Positions 1 to 9,293 are shown, numbered from the stretch's first letter. The stretch: 64,000 nt of DNA from Shewanella livingstonensis (GCF_003855395.1 NZ_CP034015.1:372001-436000), one strand, 5' to 3'. Translations and numbers: made by a program. Notes: generated by a model not told the origin, from the letters alone.

Positions 1-1
1 A

Positions 2-880
2 TCGACGATGCCATCAAGTCATGGCGAACGCGTAGTAATGCGTTTGCTAGACAAAAATACCGGTAACTTAGACTTACAGCAACTGGGTATGACACCAAGT
101 ATTCGTGAAAAATTTGATGATTTAATCCGTAAACCCCATGGGATTATTCTGGTGACTGGGCCTACCGGCTCTGGTAAAAGTACCACCTTGTATGCGGGTT
201 TAACTGAAATCAACTCTAAAGATACTAATATTTTAACGGTTGAAGATCCCATTGAGTATGAGTTAGAAGGTGTTGGTCAAACTCAGGTTAATACTAAAGT
301 TGACATGACCTTTGCGCGTGGTTTACGCGCAATATTACGTCAAGATCCCGATGTAGTGATGATTGGTGAAATCCGCGATTTAGAAACCGCACAAATTTCA
401 GTACAAGCGTCATTAACTGGTCACCTAGTCATTTCAACTTTACACACCAATACGGCATCAGGGGCTATTACCCGTCTGCAAGATATGGGGGTAGAACCCT
501 TTTTAGTCTCTTCAAGTTTACTCGGGGTGCTCGCTCAACGTCTCATTCGTACATTATGTCCACAGTGTAAAGAAGCTCATGAGCCTGATGAGCGTGAGCG
601 TGAGTTACTGGGTATTACCGCTAACGATACCCGGATTATTTATCGCGCCAAAGGTTGTAAAGCCTGTGGTCAAAATGGTTATCGTGGTCGAACCGGTATC
701 CACGAATTGCTGATTGTTGATGATAGCGTTCGTGAACTTATCCATAGTGGTAGGGGGGAGTTAGCCATTGAAAAATATGTACGAAAATCAATTCCAAGTA
801 TCCGCCACGACGGCATGAGCAAAGTACTCTCCGGGGTAACGACATTAGAAGAAGTATTGCGCGTAACACGCGAGGAGTAA
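2..880 (+). CDS. gspE: Type II secretion ATPase GspE, 5'-truncated by the window edge
   Basis: Cytoplasmic hexameric ATPase that powers pseudopilus assembly in type II secretion; it docks on GspL at the inner membrane. The reading frame is open to the first base, so the N-terminal part (about 200-230 residues) lies outside the window and 292 codons remain. Visible motifs are Walker [10 protein letters not shown] (about residue 53 of the fragment), the Asp box, a Walker B region VVMIGEIRD, the His box with [12 protein letters not shown], and a C-terminal tetracysteine zinc site (CPQC and CKAC). These are the hallmarks of the GspE/PilB family. The zinc site and the following gspF-N genes favour GspE over a type IV pilus ATPase. 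It is 3 bases upstream of gspF. Confidence 0.96.
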   Translation, partial: STMPSSHGERVVMRLLDKNTGNLDLQQLGMTPSIREKFDDLIRKPHGIILVTGPTGSGKSTTLYAGLTEINSKDTNILTVEDPIEYELEGVGQTQVNTKVDMTFARGLRAILRQDPDVVMIGEIRDLETAQISVQASLTGHLVISTLHTNTASGAITRLQDMGVEPFLVSSSLLGVLAQRLIRTLCPQCKEAHEPDERERELLGITANDTRIIYRAKGCKACGQNGYRGRTGIHELLIVDDSVRELIHSGRGELAIEKYVRKSIPSIRHDGMSKVLSGVTTLEEVLRVTREE

Positions 881-883
881 TCA

Positions 884-2116
884 ATGGCGGCGTTTGAATA
901 CAAAGCCCTTGATAGTAAAGGCAAGCAACAAAAAGGTGTGATTGAAGCCGATACAGCACGCCATGCAAGAAGTCAGCTGCGTGAGCAGCGTCTTATGCCA
1001 TTGGAACTTTTGCCCGTTAATGAGAAAGAAGCTCGTTCGCAGCGTGGTGGATTTAATCTCGCTAATTTGTTTAAAAAACGTATATCTGTTGCAGAGCTCG
1101 CCCTTATCACTCGTCAAATAGCAACACTGGTGGCTGCGGGTTTACCAATTGAAGAAGCGCTAAAGGCAGTAGGGCAGCAGTCTGAAAAAGATCGCTTAGG
1201 TAGCATGATTATGGCGGTGCGTTCTCGAGTGGTTGAGGGTTATAGTTTAGCCGACTCAATGGCCGAATTTCCGCATGTATTTGATGATCTATACCGTGCG
1301 ATGGTGGCTTCCGGTGAAAAGTCAGGTCATTTAGAAGTAGTGCTTAACCGCTTAGCTGATTACACCGAACGCCGACAACAGCTCAAATCAAAGCTAACAC
1401 AAGCGATGATTTATCCTATTGTATTAACGGTAGTCGCCATTGGCGTAATAGCCGTGTTACTGGCTGCTGTGGTGCCAAAGGTTGTTGGACAGTTTGAACA
1501 TATGGGCCAAGAATTACCCGGCACCACTCAATTTCTCATTCTGGCTTCTGACTTTGTACAACATTGGGGCGTGTTGGTCGTACTGCTTATTTTTGGCTGT
1601 ATGATTATGTTTCAGCGCATGCTGACCAATCCGCGAATACGGATGAAATATGATACTGCGCTGTTACAAATGCCTGTTATCGGTAAAGTGAGTAAAGGGC
1701 TAAATACCGCCCGTTTTGCGCGTACATTAAGTATTTTGTCAGCCAGTTCAGTACCACTACTTGATGGAATGCGTATTGCCAGCGAAGTGCTACAGAATGT
1801 AAAAGTACGTGCCGCAGTTGATGATGCCACAGCAAGAGTTCGTGAAGGAACTAGTTTGGGTACAGCGTTGACTAATACTAAGTTGTTCCCTGCAATGATG
1901 TTGTACATGATTGCATCAGGGGAAAAAAGTGGTCAACTAGAAAATATGCTAGAACGTGCTGCTGATAACCAAGACCGAGAGTTTGAGTCTAACGTTAACA
2001 TTGCTTTAGGGGTATTTGAGCCCATGCTCGTCGTGAGTATGGCATCGGTTGTATTATTTATTGTGATGGCCATTTTACAGCCTATTTTAGAGTTAAATAA
2101 CTTGATTAGTGGCTAG
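884..2116 (+). CDS. gspF: Type II secretion inner membrane platform protein GspF
   Basis: Polytopic inner membrane protein at the base of the type II secretion machine, linking the GspE ATPase to pseudopilin polymerisation. The 410-residue length is normal for the family. It has the two repeated GspF cytoplasmic domains (about 70-190 and 270-395), each with the paired MVASGEKSG and MIASGEKSG signatures. Hydrophobic stretches lie near residues 172-197, 222-242 and 374-397. It begins just 3 bases after the gspE stop, so the two are translated from one message. Confidence 0.97.
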   Translation: MAAFEYKALDSKGKQQKGVIEADTARHARSQLREQRLMPLELLPVNEKEARSQRGGFNLANLFKKRISVAELALITRQIATLVAAGLPIEEALKAVGQQSEKDRLGSMIMAVRSRVVEGYSLADSMAEFPHVFDDLYRAMVASGEKSGHLEVVLNRLADYTERRQQLKSKLTQAMIYPIVLTVVAIGVIAVLLAAVVPKVVGQFEHMGQELPGTTQFLILASDFVQHWGVLVVLLIFGCMIMFQRMLTNPRIRMKYDTALLQMPVIGKVSKGLNTARFARTLSILSASSVPLLDGMRIASEVLQNVKVRAAVDDATARVREGTSLGTALTNTKLFPAMMLYMIASGEKSGQLENMLERAADNQDREFESNVNIALGVFEPMLVVSMASVVLFIVMAILQPILELNNLISG

Positions 2117-2131
2117 AGTAACGCTGTGTCT

Positions 2132-2161
2132 ATCTTGGTTTTAGCAAACCTAATCCAAGAT
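2132..2161 (+). other. Inverted repeat in the gspF-gspG intergenic region
   Basis: ATCTTGG at 2132-2138 pairs with CCAAGAT at 2155-2161. A smaller hairpin (GGTTT/AAACC) overlaps the same bases, so the two folds exclude each other. No run of T follows, so it is not a typical terminator. It lies in the only long gap (97 bases) inside the gsp operon, just before the major pseudopilin gene. A role in message processing or stability is an inference. Confidence 0.4.
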
Positions 2162-2213
2162 TAAAACCGATTGTACGCATGAATATATAGACAATTTTTA
2201 GAGGAAGTAATCA

Positions 2214-2645
2214 ATGCAACATAATAAACAACGTGGTTTCACCTTACTCGAAGTAATGGTGGTGATTGTTATTCTAGGTATTTTAGCGTCAATGGTTGTG
2301 CCCAATTTAATGGGTAACAAAGACAAAGCCGACCAACAAAAGGCAGTATCAGATATTGTAGCGCTAGAAAATGCATTGGATATGTACAAGTTAGATAACA
2401 GTATTTATCCAACTACTGAGCAAGGACTTGATGCGTTGGTGCAAAAGCCTAACTCGTCGCCAGAGCCGCGTAATTTCCGAGAAGGTGGATATGTTAAGCG
2501 TTTACCACAAGATCCATGGCGCAGTGACTATTTACTATTAAGCCCTGGTGAGAACGGGAAAATTGATATTTTCAGTGCTGGCCCAGACGGACAACCAGGT
2601 TCTGAAGATGATATCGGAAGCTGGAATTTACAAGATTTTCAATAA
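2214..2645 (+). CDS. gspG: Major pseudopilin GspG
   Basis: Main subunit of the type II secretion pseudopilus. It has a short basic leader MQHNKQRG, then the prepilin cleavage site before FTLLEVMVVIV with the conserved Glu at +5, then one N-terminal transmembrane helix. The C-terminus carries the calcium-loop signature (DGQPGSEDDIGSW) typical of GspG. The length of 143 residues is normal. The ATG follows a good ribosome site (AGAGGAAG). The prepilin peptidase that matures it is not in this window. Confidence 0.97.
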   Translation: MQHNKQRGFTLLEVMVVIVILGILASMVVPNLMGNKDKADQQKAVSDIVALENALDMYKLDNSIYPTTEQGLDALVQKPNSSPEPRNFREGGYVKRLPQDPWRSDYLLLSPGENGKIDIFSAGPDGQPGSEDDIGSWNLQDFQ

Positions 2646-2646
2646 G

Positions 2647-3219
2647 ATGTTTTATCATCGACAAGCCGGTTTCACTTTATTAGAGGTGTTAATTGTGGCA
2701 TTGCTAATGGGTTTGGTTGCCTCTGCTGTAACCATGTCCATTAGTGTTGCTGGGCCGGAACAAATGCTCAAAAAACAGGCGCAACGTTTTATGTCAGCTA
2801 CCGAAATGGTGCTTGATGAAAGTGTTTTAAGCGGCCAGTTTATTGGCATTGTGATTGATGAAGATCAATATCAGTTTGTGTTTTATAAAGAAGGTAAATG
2901 GATGCCTGTTGATCAAGATCGACTATTATCGGCTAAAAAAATGGAGGCCGGTATTACCCTCGATATTGTGATCGATGGCATGCCATTAGTTCAAGAAGAC
3001 GAGCAAAATGAGTCTTGGTTCGATGAGCCTTTTATCGACGAAGAAAGTGAAGAAGAAAAAAAGAAACATCCTGAACCGCAAATATTATTGTTTCCCAGTG
3101 GAGAGATGACTCCCTTTGAGTTGGGTTTTAATACGGTCAATGATGACCGTCAGTCAGTCAATGTACTGGTTGTGGGTGACGCGTTAGGCCGCTTAACATT
3201 AGGGCGTGTAGATGAATAA
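2647..3219 (+). CDS. gspH: Minor pseudopilin GspH
   Basis: Minor pseudopilin of the type II secretion pseudopilus. The ATG at 2647, one base after the gspG stop, gives 190 residues beginning MFYHRQAG with cleavage before FTLLEVLIVALL. The same frame is open further upstream inside gspG, but no pilin would carry that leader, so 2647 is chosen. Residues from about 117 to 150 are very acidic (EDEQNE, EESEEE), an insertion-like stretch. The gene overlaps gspI by 8 bases. Confidence 0.93.
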   Translation: MFYHRQAGFTLLEVLIVALLMGLVASAVTMSISVAGPEQMLKKQAQRFMSATEMVLDESVLSGQFIGIVIDEDQYQFVFYKEGKWMPVDQDRLLSAKKMEAGITLDIVIDGMPLVQEDEQNESWFDEPFIDEESEEEKKKHPEPQILLFPSGEMTPFELGFNTVNDDRQSVNVLVVGDALGRLTLGRVDE

Positions 3220-3664
3220 ACTCATATCATATCGACGCTCACAGCATTTAAGTGTTAACCATTCGTCCAATAAGACATTATGCGGTAACCGTGTAGGTAC
3301 TAAAAACCGCGGCATGACATTGCTTGAGGTTATTGTTGCTTTAGCAGTATTTTCAATTGCAGCAGTATCGGTCACCAAAAGTTTGGGTGAACAAATGGCG
3401 AATATGCCTATTTTAGAAGAGCGAACGTTAGCTCAATGGGTGGCCAGTAATCAAATGGTTGACGTGCGTTTACCTGGTACTTTTCCTGATATTGGCCAAA
3501 AAACAGGCCAGGCAGAACTTGCTGGGCGCGAATGGCATTGGCGCCAAGAAGTGATTAAAACCACCGATGATAAATTTAGAATGATCCGTATTAGCGTCAG
3601 TGACGATGATAAATTTAAACGTGTTGTTGCTCAGGTAAGCAGTTATGTGCATAACAAAGCCTAA
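3212..3664 (+). CDS. gspI: Minor pseudopilin GspI
   Basis: Minor pseudopilin that forms the tip complex with GspJ and GspK. The cleavage site RG before MTLLEVIVALAVF and the hydrophobic helix are clear. The only ATG in frame upstream of the processing site is at 3212, giving a leader of 34 residues, far longer than the usual 5-10. The start overlaps the gspH stop by 8 bases. Either the leader really is long, or translation starts at a non-standard codon nearer the pilin motif. 150 residues in all. Confidence 0.9.
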   Translation: MNKLISYRRSQHLSVNHSSNKTLCGNRVGTKNRGMTLLEVIVALAVFSIAAVSVTKSLGEQMANMPILEERTLAQWVASNQMVDVRLPGTFPDIGQKTGQAELAGREWHWRQEVIKTTDDKFRMIRISVSDDDKFKRVVAQVSSYVHNKA

Positions 3665-4346
3665 GCATTCTAGCGGTTTTACCTTACTCGAAATGCTTAT
3701 CGCGATTGCGATTTTTGCTATGTTGGGTATTGCGGCTAACTCGGTATTATCGACGGTAATGAAAAATGATGAAGTCACCAAAGAGTTTGCCACTCGACTT
3801 AAATCATTACAGCAAGGTTTTGGTGCGTTAGAACGTGATTTAGGCCAAATGGTAGCGCGTACTCCGCGATCATTTGAGGGCGAACGTAATAATCGATTTT
3901 TCCAAGCTGGTGACAATATTCTCGACTCAGAAACCCAAGCACTGGTATTTTACCGTTTAGGTTGGTTAAACCCCGATGGCATGCTACCCAGAGGCAGTTT
4001 ACAGTCGGTAGCCTATGTGGTTCAAAATGGCCGCCTTGAGCGTTGGTATTATCCTTATCCTGAACCTGTATCAGGTGCTGAGCCATTAAAAAGTGTGGTT
4101 ATTGACCATGTGCTATCAATTGAGTATTCGTTTTATATGGATGATAAATGGCAGAAGCAAGTTGATGGAACCGTGATGCCAAAAGGGATTGCGATGGAAA
4201 TAGAATTAGAAGGTTTAGGTAAAATCCAACGTCGTTTTTTACTGCCTAAAGGTGCTCCAGCAACTAAATCAGATAAAAACGATAGCAATGGTGCAGGTAG
4301 TAAAGAAGACACTGAAACCAAAACTGATGATGGGAAGTCCTCATAA
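3645..4346 (+). CDS. gspJ: Minor pseudopilin GspJ
   Basis: Minor pseudopilin of the GspI-J-K tip complex. The leader MCITKPKHSSG is followed by FTLLEMLIAIAIF, with the conserved Glu at +5. The globular domain is typical (ALERDLGQMVAR near residue 64). The last 25 residues are hydrophilic low complexity, rich in Asp, Lys, Ser and Thr, and are probably disordered. It overlaps gspI by 20 bases and shares one base with gspK, so translation is probably coupled. Confidence 0.93.
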   Translation: MCITKPKHSSGFTLLEMLIAIAIFAMLGIAANSVLSTVMKNDEVTKEFATRLKSLQQGFGALERDLGQMVARTPRSFEGERNNRFFQAGDNILDSETQALVFYRLGWLNPDGMLPRGSLQSVAYVVQNGRLERWYYPYPEPVSGAEPLKSVVIDHVLSIEYSFYMDDKWQKQVDGTVMPKGIAMEIELEGLGKIQRRFLLPKGAPATKSDKNDSNGAGSKEDTETKTDDGKSS

Positions 4347-5332
4347 TGGGCGGCCAAAAGCAACACGGGGTAGCATTAATCGTAGTAATGTTGATTGTGG
4401 CTATGGTGGTGATTATTGCCACCAACATAAGCAGTCGTAATCAGCTTTCTATGCGCCGCACACTTAACTTAGCCCAATATGATCAGGCTTATTGGTATGC
4501 ACTTTCTGCTGAAGAGTTGGCGATAAAAGTGCTCAAGCAAGACTTTGAAGATTCAGAAGGTACGGTACATCTACAGCAATACTGGGCATTAGCCAATGTA
4601 GCATTTCCGGCAGAAGATGGTGAGATCGTCGGTGAAATACAAGATATGCGCGCGTGTTTTAATATTAATGCTGTTGGGCAAGCATCAAAAGAGACCGATA
4701 ATGGTCAACCAAAGATGACCGTCGCCGCAAGGCAGTTCCAATCGTTATTAATTAGTTTAGGTGTCGATGAGTTTGGTGCAGAGCAATTAACGTCAACTCT
4801 TAAAGATTATATCGACGAAGATACGTTATCCGGCCCATATGGTGCTGAAGATGCCGAATATGAGTCGCGAAATGTACCATATCGTGCCGCTAATACCTTA
4901 ATGCAGCATCGTAGTGAGTTGCGCGCGGTATTGGGGTTTAGCCAAAATGTTTATCTGAACATTGCTCCTTATGTGTGTGCAATACCGGGTGAAGATAGTC
5001 AGCTATTGAATGTAAATACCCTTAAAGTTGAGCAAGCAGCCTTACTTGCTGGGATGCTTGAAAATCAGATTTCAGTGAGTGAAGCTGAAAATATTATCAA
5101 TAATCGCCCAGCGGATGGATATGAAAAAATTGAAGAGTTTTGGGAAAGTTCGTCACTCAGTGGCATCAAATCCGAAGCGAATGTAAAGTCGAGTTTTGTG
5201 GTTGATAGTCAGTATTTTTTATTAAAAGCTGGCGCTAAAGTTGATAATGCAATATTTAGAATGGAAAGCGTACTTAAGCGCAATGGTAAAGATTTAGATG
5301 TGCTCACCCGGCAGTACGGTGGCCAACAATAA
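4346..5332 (+). CDS. gspK: Type II secretion tip pseudopilin GspK
   Basis: Largest minor pseudopilin, which caps the pseudopilus. The leader MGGQKQHG precedes a hydrophobic helix VALIVVMLIVAMVVIIAT that lacks the +5 Glu, as is normal for GspK. The 328 residues fit the family. The central part contains the helical domain with FNINAVG and LNVNTL, the regions around the GspK-specific alpha domain. It starts on the last base of the gspJ stop codon. Confidence 0.95.
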   Translation: MGGQKQHGVALIVVMLIVAMVVIIATNISSRNQLSMRRTLNLAQYDQAYWYALSAEELAIKVLKQDFEDSEGTVHLQQYWALANVAFPAEDGEIVGEIQDMRACFNINAVGQASKETDNGQPKMTVAARQFQSLLISLGVDEFGAEQLTSTLKDYIDEDTLSGPYGAEDAEYESRNVPYRAANTLMQHRSELRAVLGFSQNVYLNIAPYVCAIPGEDSQLLNVNTLKVEQAALLAGMLENQISVSEAENIINNRPADGYEKIEEFWESSSLSGIKSEANVKSSFVVDSQYFLLKAGAKVDNAIFRMESVLKRNGKDLDVLTRQYGGQQ

Positions 5333-5382
5333 TAACAAATTCATTGCGTAACAATGCGTATTGAGATCGGTGGAGAATAACA

Positions 5383-6594
5383 GTGTCTGAACGGCTATTT
5401 ATCCGGTTAGGAAAAACATCAGAACACCCATGTTCGTGGCTAGTATGGTCTGAACAAGAGCAAGAAATTATCGCATCTGGCGAGTTATCTGATGCCGCAA
5501 GTCTTAGCACTTTAGCCGAGCGTGCGGGTAATCGTCCTGTTGATGTCCTTGTGCCTGCGGCCAATATGACATTGACACAAATTATGTTACCCGAAAAAGG
5601 TCAACGCCAAGCATTAAAGGCATTGCCCTATATGCTTGAAGAATCATTAGCGACCAATGTCGATAATATGCATTTTGTGGTTGGGCCGCGTGAAGGTGAG
5701 CAACTCAATGTGGCTGCTGTGGCGCATGAGCAAATGCAAACTTGGCTTGAATGGCTTCATCATGCAGGTTTGAAAGTGAAACGTATCGTGCCCGACTGTT
5801 TAGCATTGCCGTTAGAGCAATGTGGTTGGGCAGCTATGAGTGTTGGCAGTGAGTATTTAATTAGAACCTCTGAAGGTAGCGGCGTTAGTGTACCTAAAGC
5901 ATGGTCTGACTTTGCATTGCCGCAGTTATTATCTCAAGCGATGCTAAATCACAACGACTCAGGACCTCTTTTAGTGGCTGGCTACAGTGATGATATTAAG
6001 TTCACTGGTGTGCAAGTTGAAGCTAAGCCGTTAGATTTACCTATGATGATATTGGCTAAGGGGATCTTAAACGCGCCAATTAACTTATTAAGCGGGATTT
6101 ATAAACCGAAAAGTGAGTACAGCAAACAGTTATTAACCTGGAAAAATACCGCAATTGTGGTGTTGATTGCGATTGTTCTAGCATTGGCGAATAAAGGTTT
6201 AGCGATTCATCAACTTAATAATCATACCGCAGAGATACAGGCACAAAGTGAAGTGCTGTTTAAACAGTCAGTACCCGGAGTGAATCGTATTGTTAATATG
6301 CGCTCACAAATGGGCAGTGAATTGCGCAGCATGCAAGGGCAAGGTGGTGGTGCAGTATTTTTTGAAATGCTAGATGGTTTAAAGCCTGCATTTAGCAAGG
6401 TGCCTGAATTAAAACCGAATACCTTGCGTTACGAAGCTAATCGTAATGAATTACGTATGCAAGTGACAGCAAAAACCTACGACCAAATAGAAAAGTTTAA
6501 AGAGCTTGTTACTAAAGACTACCTCTTAGAAGGTGGAGCCATGAACAGTAGCGAAGAAAGCGTTACCAGTACGCTGACGTTAAGGATTAAATAA
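5383..6594 (+). CDS. gspL: Type II secretion assembly platform protein GspL
   Basis: Bitopic inner membrane protein that recruits GspE to the secretion platform. The start is GTG at 5383 behind a good TGGAGAA site. The 403 residues comprise an actin-like cytoplasmic domain (1-250), one transmembrane helix near 254-272 (IVVLIAIVLALA), and a periplasmic ferredoxin-like domain. The order and spacing in the gsp operon support the call. The stop is one base before the gspM start codon. Confidence 0.94.
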   Translation: MSERLFIRLGKTSEHPCSWLVWSEQEQEIIASGELSDAASLSTLAERAGNRPVDVLVPAANMTLTQIMLPEKGQRQALKALPYMLEESLATNVDNMHFVVGPREGEQLNVAAVAHEQMQTWLEWLHHAGLKVKRIVPDCLALPLEQCGWAAMSVGSEYLIRTSEGSGVSVPKAWSDFALPQLLSQAMLNHNDSGPLLVAGYSDDIKFTGVQVEAKPLDLPMMILAKGILNAPINLLSGIYKPKSEYSKQLLTWKNTAIVVLIAIVLALANKGLAIHQLNNHTAEIQAQSEVLFKQSVPGVNRIVNMRSQMGSELRSMQGQGGGAVFFEMLDGLKPAFSKVPELKPNTLRYEANRNELRMQVTAKTYDQIEKFKELVTKDYLLEGGAMNSSEESVTSTLTLRIK

Positions 6595-6595
6595 C

Positions 6596-7072
6596 ATGGA
6601 AAATATGCGTAGTTGGTGGCAAAGTTTAGCCATTAGAGAGCAACAACTGGTTGCTTTTTGTGCGGCTGTTTTAGTGATTGGCATTGTGTATTGGGGTATT
6701 TGGACGCCGATTTCTAATGCGCAAGAAACTGCTGAGCGCGATAACAACGCGGCGCAGCAAACATTAAATTATGTAAAACAAACTGCTAATAAAATAGCCG
6801 GTTTGAAACAAGCGGGCGCACAAGCTAAAGTTCGCGGAAGTTTAAGTTCTATTGTTAACCAAACAGCTGGCCAATATAAATTAGAGATCACCCGTATGCA
6901 GCCGCAAGGCGATAAAATTCAGCTATGGATGGATGATGTGCCATTTGATGCGTTACTGGGTTACTTACATGACTTAGTAGAACAAAAGGGCTTAACGTTA
7001 GACAGCGTAGATCTAACCGAATCAGATGTTGCTGGCTTTGTAAAAGTAAGACGTATTCAGCTTTCTCAGTAA
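6596..7072 (+). CDS. gspM: Type II secretion protein GspM
   Basis: Small bitopic inner membrane protein that partners GspL. It has a short cytoplasmic N-terminus, a single transmembrane helix at about residues 17-37 (LVAFCAAVLVIGIVYWGIW) and a periplasmic ferredoxin-like domain ending in VRRIQLSQ. The 158 residues are typical. The gene lies between gspL and gspN as in other gammaproteobacterial operons. Confidence 0.93.
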   Translation: MENMRSWWQSLAIREQQLVAFCAAVLVIGIVYWGIWTPISNAQETAERDNNAAQQTLNYVKQTANKIAGLKQAGAQAKVRGSLSSIVNQTAGQYKLEITRMQPQGDKIQLWMDDVPFDALLGYLHDLVEQKGLTLDSVDLTESDVAGFVKVRRIQLSQ

Positions 7073-7081
7073 GGATTTTTT

Positions 7082-7843
7082 GTGAGCTTATTTTCAAAGA
7101 TAGTCATCGGCGTCATTATTTATCTAGTGTTTTTATTAGTTTACCTGCCAGCAAACTGGTTAGTCAGCATTGCCCCGTTACCTAATAATGTTGCCATCAG
7201 TGGTGCTGAGGGTACGCTTTGGCAAGGAAAAGCATCTTTAATCACCATCGATCAGCGCCAAATAGAGCAAGTCAGTTGGCAACTAAGTCCGTGGGGTTTA
7301 TTGCTTGGTAAAGCGGATATTGATTTTAATATTGGTAATCGCGCTACGCCGGTAAGTGGCAAAGGTAACATTAGTTGGTCATTATCTGGATTGAGTGCGA
7401 AAAATATTCGCCTTGATTTACCCGATAGTTTTTTATTAGCGGGAGCCCGTTTACCTTTTAAAACCCAAATTGATGGTGATGTAAGTTTAATGGTCGAAGT
7501 GTTAGAGCAAGGCAAGCCATGGTGTGAGCAATTAAACGGTAAATTATTTTTAAATAATACCAATGTTAAAAATCAGTATGGTGTTTACCCTTTAGGTAAC
7601 ATTGCATTAGGGCTAAGTTGTCTTGATGGTCAATTACAAATTGCCACGGATGAAACCCAAAACGTATTAGGCTTAACGGGAACCGCTATTTTAGGTGAGT
7701 CAAACCTGGTTAAAGTCAGTGCTAAAATTAAACCAACCGATGCCCAACCTAAAGATTTACGCGACTCGTTATCCTTTTTAGGTCGACAAGACAGTCAAGG
7801 ATATTACCCTATCAACTATCAAGGTGTGGTGCCAGGGTTGTAG
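7082..7843 (+). CDS. gspN: Type II secretion protein GspN
   Basis: Last gene of the gsp operon. The GTG start at 7082 follows AAGGATTTTT. The 253-residue protein has one N-terminal membrane helix (residues 5-25) and a long beta-rich periplasmic domain with the GTLWQGKA signature that resembles AsmA/GspN proteins. Its exact role in type II secretion is uncertain and many systems lack it. No gspO (prepilin peptidase) follows. Confidence 0.9.
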   Translation: MSLFSKIVIGVIIYLVFLLVYLPANWLVSIAPLPNNVAISGAEGTLWQGKASLITIDQRQIEQVSWQLSPWGLLLGKADIDFNIGNRATPVSGKGNISWSLSGLSAKNIRLDLPDSFLLAGARLPFKTQIDGDVSLMVEVLEQGKPWCEQLNGKLFLNNTNVKNQYGVYPLGNIALGLSCLDGQLQIATDETQNVLGLTGTAILGESNLVKVSAKIKPTDAQPKDLRDSLSFLGRQDSQGYYPINYQGVVPGL

Positions 7844-7924
7844 CAGACTTAAGCTTACATTTAGGTACATCAAATATATACCTAATCAACCTGAAGCTCT
7901 CAAACATGCATAAACAAGTAAAAG

Positions 7925-7956
7925 GCGCGTTGATATTGCTATCAACGCGCTTTTTT
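7925..7956 (+). terminator. Rho-independent terminator after gspN
   Basis: A perfect 11-bp stem (GCGCGTTGATA pairing with TATCAACGCGC) with loop TTGC, followed by six T. It ends the type II secretion operon just before the converging yrfG gene. Confidence 0.92.
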
Positions 7957-7980
7957 ATGATGATCAGGCATTGGTACTCG

Positions 7981-8628
7981 TTAAAGCGCGTGTAATAAGT
8001 TACTCACCGCGGGAAACTGTTTAAATACCGTGTGCGGCTTTTTACTGTCGGGGTTACTCACACCTAATTGATAGCCTACGCCCGCTTGCTTAGACGCGGC
8101 TAAAATGACTTCGCTATCATCAATAAATAAGCATCTAGCAGGATTCAGATCAAATTTTTCAAAGGCATACTGCCAAAATTGTGGATGTTCTTTAGGGTAG
8201 CCACTTTCATGACTCGACAATAACGCATCTAAGCCATCGGCTAAATTTGTGTGAGTGAGCTTAAGCGCTAAGCTTTGTGGGTGAGCATTAGTAAACAAAA
8301 TGCGTCGTTTACTTGCCCCGGCTAATGCTTGTAAAAAGGGCATACTGTCTTGGCGTATGTTAATTCTATCTGCCGAGGCATGGTGTAATGCTAAAATATC
8401 GAGATTTAAATAGCCTTGCCAATAATCAAGGCAATACCAATCTAAGGTGCCAACCACACTATAGTAAGCTTGTTTGACTAATGCATTGGCATCATCCAAG
8501 CTTATTTTACGTTGGAAGCTTAATTGCTCAGGCACCAGATGTAACCAAAAATGGTTATCAAAGTGTAGATCTAGCAAGGTGCCATCCATATCGAGCAGGA
8601 CAGTGTCTATCTTATACCAAGGAAACAT
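7981..8628 (-). CDS. yrfG: HAD-superfamily GMP/IMP nucleotidase (YrfG-like)
   Basis: HAD-fold phosphatase of 215 residues resembling E. coli YrfG, which dephosphorylates purine mononucleotides such as GMP and IMP. Motif I is DMDGTLLD with both catalytic Asp residues (near residue 13). Motif II is LFTNAHP, the Lys of motif III lies in GYPKEHP, and motif IV is FIDDSEVIL. The WYCLDYW segment in the cap is also shared with YrfG. It converges on the gsp operon and diverges from nudE, as in other Shewanella as I remember them. The substrate is inferred from the family. Confidence 0.88.
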   Translation of the reverse strand: MFPWYKIDTVLLDMDGTLLDLHFDNHFWLHLVPEQLSFQRKISLDDANALVKQAYYSVVGTLDWYCLDYWQGYLNLDILALHHASADRINIRQDSMPFLQALAGASKRRILFTNAHPQSLALKLTHTNLADGLDALLSSHESGYPKEHPQFWQYAFEKFDLNPARCLFIDDSEVILAASKQAGVGYQLGVSNPDSKKPHTVFKQFPAVSNLLHAL

Positions 8629-8705
8629 GTAAATTCCGGTTGTAGAATATACCTATAATAGTAAGATTGTACCCTGTCTATATTAATTCGTCACATGAGG
8701 CTTCA

Positions 8706-9293
8706 ATGACACAGCGGCATACAAAGCCGGAAATCCTGCATACTGAGGTCGTAGCCAAAAGCCGACTGTTTCAAATTGAGCAGGTACACCTTAAGTTTTC
8801 TAATGGCGTAGAGCGTCAATATGAAAGAATGAAAGGCGGTAGTAGAGGTGCAGTTATGATTGTACCTATTCATCAAGGTAATTTATTACTCGCTAGCGAA
8901 TATGCAGCAGGCACCGATAATTATGAGCTAGGCTTTCCCAAAGGATTGATTGATCCTGGTGAAACGGCAATTGAAGCCGCTAATCGAGAGCTGCAAGAAG
9001 AGATAGGTTTTGGCAGTTATCAATTGACCTATTTAAAAGAGTTATCTCTTGCACCAGGTTATTTTTCCAGCAAGATGCATATTTTTGTCGCGGAAAAACT
9101 GTATCCTAGTCGTTTAGAAGGTGATGAACCTGAACCAATTGATGTGATCCCTTGGCCATTATCTGATTGGCAGTCATTACTCGACAATGTCGATTTTTCA
9201 GAGTCTCGTAGTGTGAGTGCGCTTTTTTTAACTCAGCAATATCTCAGTTCTTCGACGCATAGCCTTAGCAGTGAAGTAGACAACGTAAAGTAG
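8706..9293 (+). CDS. nudE: ADP compounds hydrolase NudE (Nudix family)
   Basis: Nudix hydrolase of 195 residues close to E. coli NudE, which hydrolyses ADP-ribose, AP3A and NADH. The Nudix box is complete at residues 80-102 (G-x5-E-x7-RELQEEIGF). Conserved flanks such as SRLF, ELGFPKG and LSLAPGYFSSKMHIF are present. The ATG at 8706 preceded by GAGG is preferred over an in-frame TTG at 8667, which would add 13 residues not seen in the family. Confidence 0.92.
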   Translation: MTQRHTKPEILHTEVVAKSRLFQIEQVHLKFSNGVERQYERMKGGSRGAVMIVPIHQGNLLLASEYAAGTDNYELGFPKGLIDPGETAIEAANRELQEEIGFGSYQLTYLKELSLAPGYFSSKMHIFVAEKLYPSRLEGDEPEPIDVIPWPLSDWQSLLDNVDFSESRSVSALFLTQQYLSSSTHSLSSEVDNVK

